Assembly: GCA_035707105.1 (NCBI GenBank)
Contig: DASSUI010000032.1
Span: 25,999-89,998 of the forward strand
DNA: 64,000 nucleotides
From: JACDAN01 sp035707105
Lineage (GTDB): Bacteria; Actinomycetota; Thermoleophilia; Gaiellales; Gaiellaceae
Direction: 5' to 3'
A model generated the notes under the pieces. It saw only the letters and a list, made by a program, of their open reading frames with translations. It was not told the DNA's origin and did no database searches. This document shows, piece after piece, positions 18,435-26,998 of the stretch. The translations under genes were made by a program, and so were the position numbers. Numbering within the stretch: the stretch's first letter is position 1; the number at the start of each line of letters is the position of its first letter.

Positions 18435-18473
18435 CTTTCCGGAGGCAGCGAATCTGCCGATCAAAAATTACGA

Positions 18474-19490
18474 GTGCCGACGCGGAGTGAAGGGAACCAC
18501 TTGGAAATGCCGTCAGCTTGGACGTCACAAGTGAGCGAAGACGTCGGCCCGATTACCCCTGAGCTCGTCCTCGTCGACCCGGAGCTCGCGGCTTCAGCGC
18601 GGGCGCTGCTGAGCGACGAGCCGCCCGCATTCCGTCTCAGCGCGACCCGCGCTGGCGTTACGGCCGGCGCCGACCGAGCAAGCCGCGACACGGTGGATGA
18701 GCCGCATCGGTCAGACGGAAGCTCGCCTGCCGCTTTGGCACCGGTTACCGCCGAACCGACTCTCGTCGAACGATTCTCAGCGCACGGTAGCGAGGCCGAG
18801 ATCGACGACTGGGACTACGCCGCGCGCGCGCCTCGCCGGTGGCTCTACGGCGCGGGGGTGGCACTTGCCCTGTGCGGACTGCTCGTCGCCGCGGCGTTCG
18901 TTCTCGTCTCCAGTCGAACGGCTACCGGGCAGCAACCGGATCTCGTCGCCGAAGGCCCTGTTACGATGCCCACACGCGTAGGGAGCGGAGCGCGGCGCAC
19001 GGCTCGGCGTGGCGTCTTGCCCCCAGCACGCACGCAGCGACGAGCCACGCAGCGACCGGCCAAGCAACAACCGCCCACGCAGCAACCGCCCAGGCAGCGG
19101 CGATCGACCCGGCGGAAAGGCATCGGGCGGGTGGCCGTACAAACGAAGCGCCCGATCAGGGGAGTTGCGCCGCAGGCTCGCTCAGAGCGACGTCGCGCGC
19201 GATCTGCCGCGCAACGACCGAGCAATGTACTCGGGGTCTTCGTCTCCGGACGAAACGGCGTGGTCGTTCTTCGTTGGCAGCGCCCGCGCGGCACACCCGG
19301 TGTCATCATCCGCCGACGACCCGGCCGCGGCCAGAGTGAGTCGACGATCTACGAGGGCAGGGGAAGCGAGTACGTCGACCGCACCGTGCGGAGCGGGATC
19401 GTCTACCACTATCTGATCGTCACCAAGGACAGGAGCGGCAACCTCGCGACGGGTGTCGCGGCAGTGGTCACGGCGCGCGATTCGAGATAG
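18474..19490 (+). CDS. Membrane-anchored protein with Q/P/R low-complexity spacer and Fn3-like C-terminal domain
   Basis: Unassigned protein of up to 338 residues; an ATG at 18507 is an alternative start. A cytoplasmic N-terminus with TPELVLVDPELAASARALL leads to one transmembrane helix (about 124-146, GAGVALALCGLLVAAAFVLV). An extracytoplasmic spacer rich in Arg, Gln, Pro and Thr follows (repeats of QRRATQRPAK and QQPPTQQPP type). The last 90 residues (VVLRWQRPRGTPGVIIRR, then VYHYLIVTKDRSGN) look like a fibronectin type III-like beta domain. The PELVLVDPELA opening recurs in anchor proteins of this group of actinobacteria, as far as I recall. A cell-surface or glycan-binding role is a guess. 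Confidence 0.65.
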   Translation: MPTRSEGNHLEMPSAWTSQVSEDVGPITPELVLVDPELAASARALLSDEPPAFRLSATRAGVTAGADRASRDTVDEPHRSDGSSPAALAPVTAEPTLVERFSAHGSEAEIDDWDYAARAPRRWLYGAGVALALCGLLVAAAFVLVSSRTATGQQPDLVAEGPVTMPTRVGSGARRTARRGVLPPARTQRRATQRPAKQQPPTQQPPRQRRSTRRKGIGRVAVQTKRPIRGVAPQARSERRRARSAAQRPSNVLGVFVSGRNGVVVLRWQRPRGTPGVIIRRRPGRGQSESTIYEGRGSEYVDRTVRSGIVYHYLIVTKDRSGNLATGVAAVVTARDSR

Positions 19491-19512
19491 GGCGGACAGA
19501 AGGGATTCTGGT

Positions 19513-20211
19513 TTGGCACGGCGTGAGCCGCATCGCGCCGTACGGCTCCGCCGGGCGATCCAGAACCGCGGCCTCCCAACGAGGTCGCGGCAATGCCATG
19601 TCGTCTCGACGCTGCTGCTTCCGTCGGTTGTCTTCGTAATCGTTGCGTCGCTGGTGACGCTCGGCGCGGCCGACGCGTGGGACCAATCGGCAACGAATGC
19701 GCTAGAGGACCGGTTCGCGACTCTTCCCACGCCGGTGAGTGCCGAAACCGTCTTGGTCGTGGGCCTTGCCGTGGGAATCCTCGTAGGAGGTGCAATCGGC
19801 ATGGCGCTGCTCGTCGCGCGAAGGGGACGGTACGCGCTGTTCTGGGCGGCTACCGCTTCAGGAGTGCTCCTGCTCGACCCGCTGCTGAAGGAAGTGTTTC
19901 GGCGCCCGAGTGTCAGTGGTGAGGGGTACTCCTTCCCGAGCGGAACGGCCATGCTTTCGATGGCCGCACTCGCCGCGGGCTTGGTGCTCGTCCGCCCGGG
20001 GTGGCTCCGCGCAATCGTCCTCGCTACCGGCGGGCTCCTCGTCATCGCCGTTGGTCTCTCCCTCGTCTATGTCCAATGGCACTACCCATCGGACGTCCTG
20101 GCAGGCTGGTGCGCAGCGATCGTGTGGGTTGCGCTCGTGTGGTCTGCGATAGGAGCGGAGAGGCGCGATGACCGCCCGCATCCGCGCGCGGGACCGGGCC
20201 TAGACGAGTAG
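19513..20211 (+). CDS. PAP2-family membrane protein with altered catalytic motifs
   Basis: Membrane protein of 232 residues with five or six helices, in the type 2 phosphatidic acid phosphatase fold. The three PAP2 motifs are recognisable but changed. Motif 1 reads LKEVFRRPSV, keeping Lys but with Ser at the second Arg. Motif 2 reads FPSGTAM, with Thr in place of the catalytic His of PSGH. Motif 3 reads SLVYVQWHYPSDV, keeping the nucleophilic His but with Leu in place of Arg. It may be a pseudo-phosphatase or a lipid-binding relative of undecaprenyl-pyrophosphate phosphatases. The TTG at 19513 has an AAGGGA-like site upstream; longer starts give an Arg-rich leader. It closes the polysaccharide locus. 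Confidence 0.7.
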   Translation: MARREPHRAVRLRRAIQNRGLPTRSRQCHVVSTLLLPSVVFVIVASLVTLGAADAWDQSATNALEDRFATLPTPVSAETVLVVGLAVGILVGGAIGMALLVARRGRYALFWAATASGVLLLDPLLKEVFRRPSVSGEGYSFPSGTAMLSMAALAAGLVLVRPGWLRAIVLATGGLLVIAVGLSLVYVQWHYPSDVLAGWCAAIVWVALVWSAIGAERRDDRPHPRAGPGLDE

Positions 20212-20288
20212 AACTCCACCATTGCGGTCTCACCCCACGGATCTGCGCCCTCGTCCGAGTGTCCGCAGAAGACAGGCACAATGGCCGC

Positions 20289-20879
20289 GTGCTCAGCCCT
20301 GCGATCGAGAATCTCGTCGCGCAGCTGACGCGGCTTCCCGGGGTGGGCACCCGGACCGCGCACCGGCTCGCCTTCCACCTGCTCCGCACACCGACCGACG
20401 AGGCGCTCGCGCTGGCGGGTGCGCTCCAGGAGGCGAAGGAGCGCGTCCGGTTCTGCACGGAATGCGGAAACTGGACGGAGGAGGAGACCTGCGAGATCTG
20501 CCGGGACGCGCGGCGTGACCGAGCGGTGATCTGCGTCGTCGAGCAGCCCGCCGACGTGATGTCGCTGGAGCGGACGCACGAGTACCGCGGCCTCTACCAC
20601 GTCCTGGGCGGCGCCCTTTCGCCGCTGGACGGTGTCGACCCCGAGGACCTGCGGATCGACGAGCTCTTCCGCCGCGTCGAGTCCGACGGCGTCGGGGAGG
20701 TCGTGCTCGCGACGAACCCGAACACCACGGGCGAGGCGACGGCGTCGTTCATCGCCGACCGGCTCCGCGGCCGTGTCCGGGTGACGCGGCTTGCGAGCGG
20801 CCTACCGGTCGGCGGCGACCTCGAGTACGCCGACGAGGTGACACTCGGACGTGCGCTCTCGGGCCGCCGGGAGGTCTGA
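20289..20879 (+). CDS. recR: Recombination mediator protein RecR
   Basis: RecR acts with RecF/RecO to load RecA at gaps. The protein is 196 residues, close to the usual 198. It starts LSPAIENLVAQLTRLPGVG with the helix-hairpin-helix, then a C4 zinc finger (CTECGNWTEEETCEIC, about 56-71). A Toprim domain begins VICVVEQPADVMSLERT, and the Walker-like ATNPNTTGEAT segment and VGGDLEYADEVTLGRAL finish the protein. The GTG at 20289 was preferred to an earlier GTG at 20259 because RecR proteins begin with the SPAIENL segment. Its TGA overlaps the next ATG by one base. Linkage of recR to the aspartokinase gene, rather than only dnaX, is found in several actinobacteria. Confidence 0.95.
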   Translation: MLSPAIENLVAQLTRLPGVGTRTAHRLAFHLLRTPTDEALALAGALQEAKERVRFCTECGNWTEEETCEICRDARRDRAVICVVEQPADVMSLERTHEYRGLYHVLGGALSPLDGVDPEDLRIDELFRRVESDGVGEVVLATNPNTTGEATASFIADRLRGRVRVTRLASGLPVGGDLEYADEVTLGRALSGRREV

Positions 20880-22132
20880 TGGCGACCACGCAGTACGAAG
20901 GCGTCCCTGCGGTCGCCGGCGAGGCCCCCGGCCCCTCGGGCACCGTCGTCATGAAGTTCGGCGGCACCTCCGTCGCCGACACCGCGCGGCTGAAGGCGGT
21001 CGCGCAGCGCCTCGTGGCCGCGCGCGAGGCCGGCAACCGCGTCGTCGCCGTCCTCTCCGCGATGGGCGACACGACCGACGAGTTGCTCCGCCTCGCCCAC
21101 GAGGTCTCCCCCACCCCCGTCCCACGCGAGGTGGACATGCTCATCTCCGTCGGCGAGCGGGTCTCGTGCGCGCTGGCCGCCATGGCGATCCACGACCTCG
21201 GCCACGAGGCGATCTCGCTGACCGGCTCGCAGGCGGGGATCGTGACGGACACGGTGCACGGCCGCGCCAAGATCGTCGACGTGCGGGCCCGCCGGATCCA
21301 CGAGGCGCTCGACGCCGACCGGATCGTCCTCGTCGCCGGCTTCCAGGGCGTGTCGACAGCGTACGACGTGACGACGCTCGGCCGCGGCGGCTCCAACCTG
21401 ACCGCGGTCGCGCTGGCTGCGGCGCTCGGCGCCGACGCGTGCGAGATGTATACGGACGTCGACGGCGTCTTCACCGCCGACCCGCGGCTCGTGCCGAGCG
21501 CGCGGAAGCTGCACGCGGTCAGCTACGAGGAGATGCTGGAGATGGCGGCCTCGGGCGCGCGCGTCCTTCAGCTACGGTCGGTCGAGTTCGCGCGCAGCCA
21601 CGGCGTCAAGCTCCACGTGCGCTCCAGCTTCGGCGACGCGCCGGGCACGTGGATCCGGGAGGAGGACGAACGGATGCTCGAGAAGGCGATCATCTCCGGC
21701 ATTGTCCACACGCTCGAGGAGTCGGTCTACCGCGTGGACGGCGTCGACGCCGCGACCCTGTTCCAGGCGCTCTCGGCGGCGGAGGTGAGCGTGGACACGA
21801 TCGTGCAGACCGGGCCCGAGATCGTGTTCTCGGGACCGAGCTCCGATGCGGCCGACACGGCGAAGGCGCTCGAGGGGCTCGGCGTCTCGTGGACGTCGCG
21901 GGACGACCTCGGCAAGGTCAGCGTCGTCGGCGCCGGGATGAAGACCCATCCGGGCGTGGCGGGAAGGACGTTCGCGACCTTGGCGGAAATCGGAGCGGAC
22001 CCGGAGATCGTGAGCACCTCGCCGATCAAGATCGCCTGCTTCCTCGACCGTGACCGTGTCGAGGACGCCGTCCGCGCGCTCCACAGCGCGTTCGAGCTCG
22101 ACGCCCAAGAGGCGGTTCGTGCGCACGACTGA
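20879..22132 (+). CDS. lysC: Aspartate kinase
   Basis: First enzyme of the aspartate family pathway (lysine, threonine, methionine, diaminopimelate), phosphorylating aspartate. The 417-residue protein has VVMKFGGTSVAD near its start and GRGGSNLTAVALAAAL around 160-175. A pair of ACT domains from about residue 265 begins at the SGIVHTLEESVYRVDGVD segment and suggests feedback inhibition. About 24 residues precede the KFGGTSV motif, longer than usual, so a start at the internal ATG (20951) is possible. It overlaps asd by 14 bases, giving a recR-lysC-asd operon. Confidence 0.95.
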   Translation: MATTQYEGVPAVAGEAPGPSGTVVMKFGGTSVADTARLKAVAQRLVAAREAGNRVVAVLSAMGDTTDELLRLAHEVSPTPVPREVDMLISVGERVSCALAAMAIHDLGHEAISLTGSQAGIVTDTVHGRAKIVDVRARRIHEALDADRIVLVAGFQGVSTAYDVTTLGRGGSNLTAVALAAALGADACEMYTDVDGVFTADPRLVPSARKLHAVSYEEMLEMAASGARVLQLRSVEFARSHGVKLHVRSSFGDAPGTWIREEDERMLEKAIISGIVHTLEESVYRVDGVDAATLFQALSAAEVSVDTIVQTGPEIVFSGPSSDAADTAKALEGLGVSWTSRDDLGKVSVVGAGMKTHPGVAGRTFATLAEIGADPEIVSTSPIKIACFLDRDRVEDAVRALHSAFELDAQEAVRAHD

Positions 22133-23069
22133 GGCACGGATCGGCGTCGTCGGGGCAACCGGCGTCGTCGGGACTGTGACTCTGGAGCTGCTGTCCGAGC
22201 GCGGGTTCTCCGACGTCCGGGCTTACGCATCGGCGCGTTCGGCCGGCTCGGAGGTGCGGTTCGGCGAGCGCTCGCTCGCCGTCGAGGAGGCGACGCCTGA
22301 GGTGCTCGCGGAGTCGGGCCTCGACCTCTGCTTCTTCTCGGTCGGGACCGGGCCCAGCTCCGAGCTGGTGCCACCCACGGCGGACGCGGGCACGAACTGC
22401 ATCGACAAGTCGGATGCGTTCCGCCTCACGGACGGGATTCCGCTCGTCGTCGCCGGGGTGAACGACGGGGCGCTCGACGGCGGGCCTATCGTCGCGAACC
22501 CGAACTGCTCGGCGATCCAGCTCTCGTGCGTCCTCAAGCCGCTGCACGACGCGGCCGGCCTGCGGAGCGTGCGGCTCGCCACCTACCAGTCGATGTCGGG
22601 CGCCGGCGACGCGGGCGTCGAGCGGCTGCGGGCAGTGGAGCCGATGGCGGCCGACCTCGCGATGGACTGGCCTCTCGTCGGCGACGAGTTCGACGAGGAG
22701 TCCAAGCTGCGGGCGGAGACGCGGAAGATCCTCGGGCTGCCGGAACTCGCGATCCAGGCGACGTGCGTCCGGGTGCCCGTCCTCGTCGGGCACGCCCAGG
22801 CGATCTGGGCCGAGACGGAGGAGCCGCTGACGCCGGAGCAGGCCGCCTCGATCCTGTCGGCGGCGCCGCACGTCGCGCTCGACGAGCTCCCGACGCCCGG
22901 CCGGGCCGCGGGCCGAGACGAGGTGCTGGTGGGCAGGATCCGCCGCGGTTCGGGCTCGAACGAGCTCGCGCTCTGGGCCGTGAACGACAACCTCCGCAAG
23001 GGCGCGGCACTGAACGCGATCCAGATCGGCGAGCTCGTCCTCGCCCGCGAGCCCGTCACGACCGCCTAA
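22119..23069 (+). CDS. asd: Aspartate-semialdehyde dehydrogenase
   Basis: Converts aspartyl phosphate to aspartate semialdehyde with NADPH, directly following aspartate kinase in the pathway and in the operon. Protein of 316 residues: IGVVGATGVVGTVTLELL binds the cofactor, VANPNCSAIQL carries the nucleophilic Cys (about 127), and the MSGAGDAGVE segment and a late VGRIRR strand belong to the catalytic domain. The GTG at 22119 lies inside the end of lysC and puts the Rossmann motif eight residues from the start. The open frame begins earlier at 22050, but that part reads as the shadow of lysC. Confidence 0.93.
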   Translation: MRTTEARIGVVGATGVVGTVTLELLSERGFSDVRAYASARSAGSEVRFGERSLAVEEATPEVLAESGLDLCFFSVGTGPSSELVPPTADAGTNCIDKSDAFRLTDGIPLVVAGVNDGALDGGPIVANPNCSAIQLSCVLKPLHDAAGLRSVRLATYQSMSGAGDAGVERLRAVEPMAADLAMDWPLVGDEFDEESKLRAETRKILGLPELAIQATCVRVPVLVGHAQAIWAETEEPLTPEQAASILSAAPHVALDELPTPGRAAGRDEVLVGRIRRGSGSNELALWAVNDNLRKGAALNAIQIGELVLAREPVTTA

Positions 23070-23083
23070 CGCGCCCGAACGAC

Positions 23084-23112
23084 CGGAGGGAGCAGATAGT
23101 CCGCTCCCTCCG
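23084..23112. terminator. Hairpin between convergent asd and secreted-protein genes
   Basis: A perfect 10-bp inverted repeat (CGGAGGGAGC, 9-base loop, GCTCCCTCCG) sits in the 64-base gap between the convergent ends of asd and the surface-protein gene. There is no T-run on either side. The position suggests a bidirectional transcription stop. Confidence 0.55.
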
Positions 23113-23133
23113 ATTGCTCGGGCTTGTCCGGAG

Positions 23134-25389
23134 CTACTTCGTGATCTTGACGAAGAAGTACCCGGCCTTCGTTCCGTTGAGGTACACGCTGGCCTGGTAG
23201 CAGGTGCTCGCCTTCATCGCGAACGAGGACGTGTCGAGGTTGTAGATCCAGAACCCGCTGAGGGAATCCCAGCGGAACTGGAGACCAGTGTTCGAGGCGC
23301 CGGCTGCGTAGGCCTCGATGTCGTCGACCTCCGTCGTGAACGTGCACGACGTGGTCGCGACGCCGATCGTGACCGCCCCGCCGGCCGTGTTCAGGTCGGT
23401 CTGCGGTACGCCGTCGTAGAGGAGCTGCACCTTGACCGGGATGACGCGGCCGAGCTTCGCGATGTTGACCGTCGGCCGGCCGTTGATCGGCTGCAGGAAC
23501 GTCGCGCCGACGACGTGGTACGGGCACGAGACGCTCGCGGAGCGGCCCGCGTCGTCGTAGCCCGTCAGCGTGACCGAGCCGCCGTTCGGGTTCGTCGCCG
23601 CAGCGGTGACGCTCGCGGCTGCCGGCCCCGAGATCGAGTCGCTCACCGACGCGCTGACCGTGCCGAGCTGGCCGACCATGAACGTCGGGGTCGTGCCGCA
23701 CTGGAGCACGGGATCCGAGAGGTCGACCTTGACGGGGCCGACCGAGTCGCTCGCGGAGTTGTCGGCGACGTCGACAGCGCCCCCGGTGACCGTCTCACCG
23801 GCCGCGCTCTCACCGAGCGTCGCCGGACCCGTGCAGGTGGCGACACCCGAGAGGGAGTCGTTGCACGAGAACGAGACGGTCGGGGCGGTGACATACCAGC
23901 CGTTTGACCCGTTCGGCGCCGCCGGAGCGATGGAGCCGACGATCGAGGGGGCGACCTTGTCGATGTTGATCCCATCGACCGTCACGCTCTCGCTGTTCCC
24001 GGCCTTGTCCGTCGCGGTTCCGGTCGCGGTCTGACCCGCCGCGTTCGACGAGAGCACCTGGTCGGGGCCGCACGAAGCGATCTTGGAGAGGCCGTCGGCG
24101 CACTGGAACGAGACCGTGACGTCCTCGTTGTTCCAGCCCGCACCGTTCGCTGCCGGCGACGGCGTGCCGCTGATCGTGGGCTTGGTTCTGTCGATATTGA
24201 CCGCCGGCCCGCTCGTCGCGTTCGTGAAGTTGCCGGCGGTGTCGAACACGTTGCCGCTCGTCGTCGTCAGCCCTTCGCCCTCGCCCGAAATCGTGCTGTC
24301 CGCGGGACAGCCCGCAGCGAGTCCCGATGTCGCATCACTGCACGTCCAACCGATCGTCACGTTGCTCGCGTACCAGCCGTAGCTGTTCGCCGATGCAGTA
24401 GGTGAGCCACTGACGCTGGGCGGCGTTGCGTCGCGCTTGATCGAGACGTGGACAGGACCCGCAGAGCCGCCGGCGCTCGTCGCCGAGCAGCCGTACGCGG
24501 TCGCGGCCTGGTCGCTCGTGATGCTCTGATCGACGCAGCCGGTCGTGGCGAGCGAGTTCGGCGATTGCGGCTCGCTGACGGTCCAGACGAGGCTGACGTC
24601 GCTCCGATACCAGCCGTGGTTACCGTCCGGAGCGGCGGGGCTAAGGAGGTAGCTGATGCCCGGCGCGAGCGGGTCGACGATCCCGTACGTGACCGATGCG
24701 CTCGCCGTGAGGCCGCCGTCGTCGGTGTAGGAACAGGAAGCCGTCTGCTCGCCGATTCCGTCTGATGCGTACGGCCCCGTGACAGAGCTCAGCGTTGCCG
24801 CGAAGGAGGAGGTGCCGTCTTCGGCGTCCGTGACGTCGCACGTCGCCGATGGAACAGCGCCCTTGTTATAGCTCGCGCCACCCGTTACGCCGATGATCGA
24901 GATGTCCGGCGGGGTGTTTGGCGGCGGCGTAACGTTAACGGTGAACTTCGCCGCGTCGACGTTGAACGACCCGTCCGTGGTGTTTCCGGTGAGGGTGGCG
25001 CTGATCGTCGCGCTCCCTGCCCCGACCGGCGTCACGGTGACGATCGGGCCATTCGTCGACGTCACGCAACTGGTGAACGTGATGCTCGAGGGACTGACGG
25101 TCGCGACGGACGTGTTGCTCGACGAGAGCGAAACGGAGGCCGTCGTGCTGCCCGTCAGGTTGCAGCCCTGCTTGCCATCGCCATTCTGCGTCACCACGTA
25201 CAAACGCGTCGCACCGTTTGCCCCGCCCACTGAGAGCGCCATCGTCTCGGCGACAGCGTCGGCGGAGGTGTCGAGGTTGTTCGAGATGTCGTCCGCGCGC
25301 GCGACGGTGCCCAGCGCGAGCGCCGTCAACGCAGCGACGAAAACGAGGCCGAAACGGCCTCTGCTTTGCGGCTTGGTTCGCCTGGTCAC
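23134..25389 (-). CDS. Secreted Ig-like repeat protein with C-terminal PxKF-type domain
   Basis: Large exported protein of 751 residues. After RRTKPQSRGRFG comes a signal peptide hydrophobic core (LVFVAALTALALGTVARA, cleavage after ARA). A domain rich in Ser/Thr strands follows to about 165, then an Ig-like segment (TPPDISIIGV). Four imperfect repeats of roughly 85 residues each contain GWY-x3-V, a Cys-x-D and a second Cys (for example GWYASNVTIGWTCSD). The C-terminus has VIPVKVQLLYDG and ASVYLNGTKAGYFFVKITK, matching the PxKF-type terminal domain. No sortase signal is seen. The GTG at 25389 has a GGAGGGAG ribosome site nine bases upstream. Probably a surface or matrix protein; ligand unknown. 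Confidence 0.85.
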   Translation of the reverse strand: MTRRTKPQSRGRFGLVFVAALTALALGTVARADDISNNLDTSADAVAETMALSVGGANGATRLYVVTQNGDGKQGCNLTGSTTASVSLSSSNTSVATVSPSSITFTSCVTSTNGPIVTVTPVGAGSATISATLTGNTTDGSFNVDAAKFTVNVTPPPNTPPDISIIGVTGGASYNKGAVPSATCDVTDAEDGTSSFAATLSSVTGPYASDGIGEQTASCSYTDDGGLTASASVTYGIVDPLAPGISYLLSPAAPDGNHGWYRSDVSLVWTVSEPQSPNSLATTGCVDQSITSDQAATAYGCSATSAGGSAGPVHVSIKRDATPPSVSGSPTASANSYGWYASNVTIGWTCSDATSGLAAGCPADSTISGEGEGLTTTSGNVFDTAGNFTNATSGPAVNIDRTKPTISGTPSPAANGAGWNNEDVTVSFQCADGLSKIASCGPDQVLSSNAAGQTATGTATDKAGNSESVTVDGINIDKVAPSIVGSIAPAAPNGSNGWYVTAPTVSFSCNDSLSGVATCTGPATLGESAAGETVTGGAVDVADNSASDSVGPVKVDLSDPVLQCGTTPTFMVGQLGTVSASVSDSISGPAAASVTAAATNPNGGSVTLTGYDDAGRSASVSCPYHVVGATFLQPINGRPTVNIAKLGRVIPVKVQLLYDGVPQTDLNTAGGAVTIGVATTSCTFTTEVDDIEAYAAGASNTGLQFRWDSLSGFWIYNLDTSSFAMKASTCYQASVYLNGTKAGYFFVKITK

Positions 25390-25518
25390 AGGTGCTCCCT
25401 CCGTTTTTCGGTCCGCAGTGGGAGAAGCTGTGCCGCCGCCCCCCAGCGCGTTGAACATGAGGCCGGTGCCTCGCGATCAACGGTACGAAGCCGCATGTCG
25501 GGCGCTGACCGCCCGAAC

Positions 25519-25547
25519 GTCCAGACGGGCTAGCCCGCGGTCTGGAC
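25519..25547. terminator. Nested palindrome downstream of the GNAT gene
   Basis: GTCCAGAC and GTCTGGAC (8 bp) flank a smaller GGGC-TA-GCCC palindrome. It lies 16 bases past the GNAT stop, in the 173-base gap before the secreted-protein gene on the same strand. Likely a transcription terminator without a T-run. The rest of the gap shows no clear promoter. Confidence 0.5.
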
Positions 25548-25562
25548 CGTGTTGTTGGCCCG

Positions 25563-26186
25563 CTACGGGCGGCGGGGAACCGGCGCCGGATCCGGGGCGA
25601 GCAGCTCGCGCACCCCACGGAGGACGCGGGCCCGGCGCGGCTCCTCGACCGGGACGAGCCCGCCGAGCTCCAGGCGGGCGAGCTCCACCCGCCCCAGCCG
25701 TCGCACAGTGCGGAAGCCGAAGTCCGCGAGGAAGTCGCTCGGGAACACCGTGCGGTGGACGAGAAAGCGCTCCTCCGTCGACTCGCCCTCGACGTACCGG
25801 TACCCGAACGCCTCGATCGCCTTCCCGCCGCGGTCGCGCACGTCCGCGATCGCCGCTAGGAAGAGCGACTGCATGACCCACTGCGCCGAGCCCTCCACGA
25901 GGTACGCGCACGTGATGAGCACCGCGTCCTCGTCCGGCGGCCCGGCCGGCAGCGCCTCGGCCCGGGGGAAGAGCTCGGACGGCCCGTACTGCATCGACCC
26001 GAGGACGCGTCCGTCGTCGTCCACGTAGAGCGTGCCCCATGCGCCCCAGTCGTCCTCGGCCCGCTCGATCCACTTGCGCTTCGATGTGGTCCGCCCGGCG
26101 CGCGCCTGCCAGAAGACGCAGTCGTGGCAGACGGTCGGCGCGCTCTCGAGCGTCGCGCCGGTGAGGCCGGGGAGTCGAGTCGTCAC
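25563..26186 (-). CDS. GNAT-family N-acetyltransferase
   Basis: Protein of 207 residues with a GNAT-like core: WGAWGTLYVDDDGRVLGSMQYG (strands 2-4), then ITCAYLVEGSAQWVMQSLFLAAIADVRDRGG (strand 4 and the acetyl-CoA helix) and FPSDFLADFGFRTVRR near the end. An early VCHDCVFW motif (Cys-x2-Cys) might bind metal. The GTG at 26186 forms a GTGA overlap with the metallophosphoesterase stop, so it is the last gene of the sdh operon. Substrate is not predictable. Confidence 0.7.
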   Translation of the reverse strand: MTTRLPGLTGATLESAPTVCHDCVFWQARAGRTTSKRKWIERAEDDWGAWGTLYVDDDGRVLGSMQYGPSELFPRAEALPAGPPDEDAVLITCAYLVEGSAQWVMQSLFLAAIADVRDRGGKAIEAFGYRYVEGESTEERFLVHRTVFPSDFLADFGFRTVRRLGRVELARLELGGLVPVEEPRRARVLRGVRELLAPDPAPVPRRP

Positions 26187-26998
26187 TCGCCCGAGTGTAG
26201 GAGCAGCTCGTAGGCGGCGGGCCGCGCGAAGAAGCGGAACGGCACGAACGTCGTCCCGAGCCCGGCGGACAGGTGCAGGATTCCGCCCGGCCGCTCGTAG
26301 AGCCCTTCGACGTAGGTCCACCGCAGGTGGGCGAGCCGCACGCGGCCGCCCGGGTACGGCAGCGTGATCTGTCCGGCGTGGAGATGGCCGGAAAGGACGA
26401 GGTCGAAGACACCCGGCTCGAGCCGGTCGATCACCTGCGGGAAGTGGCAGAGCAGGATCCTGAGGTCGGCCGACTCGTCCGCGAACCGCTCAGGACGTGA
26501 GGTTCCGCGCCGGTACGACCGCGGGTCGACGCCGACCACCTGGACACGCCGGCCGCGGATCTCGACCGTCTCGGCCTCGTCGCCGAGCAGCCGTGCGGGC
26601 GAGAGGTCGGCCACCTCGGCTGGCCGCGAGAACGGATCCTTCGACGCGGCGTAGTCGTGGTTGCCGAGAACGGCGAAGGCGCCGGGCAGCCGCTCCGCGA
26701 CCTCGCGAAGCCGCGCCTCGCCGCTCGGGCGCGACAGGAGGTCGCCCGAGATCAGCGTGAGGTCGGGACGCCGCTCCTCTACCCAACGCACCGCTCGCTC
26801 CACGGCTCGGGTCCCGCGCGACGGGACCCCGAGATGGAAGTCGGAGAGGTGCGCGATCCGCAGCCCGTCCAGCTCGGCCGGCAGCCGCCGCAGCCGGACC
26901 GGCTCCACCTCGAGGCGCACCCAGCCCGCCTCGAACCAGCCCCACGCCGCGGCCGCCGCCCCCGCGCCGGCCAGACCGAGCAGCGCCGCCGGAATCAG
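26183..26998 (-). CDS. Membrane-anchored metallophosphoesterase (probable CTG start)
   Basis: Calcineurin-like phosphoesterase of about 271 residues. A hydrophobic N-terminus (LIPAALLGLAGAGAAAAAWGW) anchors it, then the five metal motifs follow: LSDFHLG, LISGDLLS, VLGNHDY, LCHFPQ and LSGHLHAGQ. All key Asp, Asn and His residues are present. It resembles YkuE-type phosphodiesterases acting on the outer face of the membrane. In this frame the only start near the domain is CTG at 26998, which overlaps the TGA of the CCG gene as CTGA. The nearest ATG/GTG/TTG lies tens of codons inside that gene, where the frame reads as shadow. A later GTG (near 26906) would delete the membrane helix. Confidence 0.8.
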   Translation of the reverse strand: MIPAALLGLAGAGAAAAAWGWFEAGWVRLEVEPVRLRRLPAELDGLRIAHLSDFHLGVPSRGTRAVERAVRWVEERRPDLTLISGDLLSRPSGEARLREVAERLPGAFAVLGNHDYAASKDPFSRPAEVADLSPARLLGDEAETVEIRGRRVQVVGVDPRSYRRGTSRPERFADESADLRILLCHFPQVIDRLEPGVFDLVLSGHLHAGQITLPYPGGRVRLAHLRWTYVEGLYERPGGILHLSAGLGTTFVPFRFFARPAAYELLLHSGE

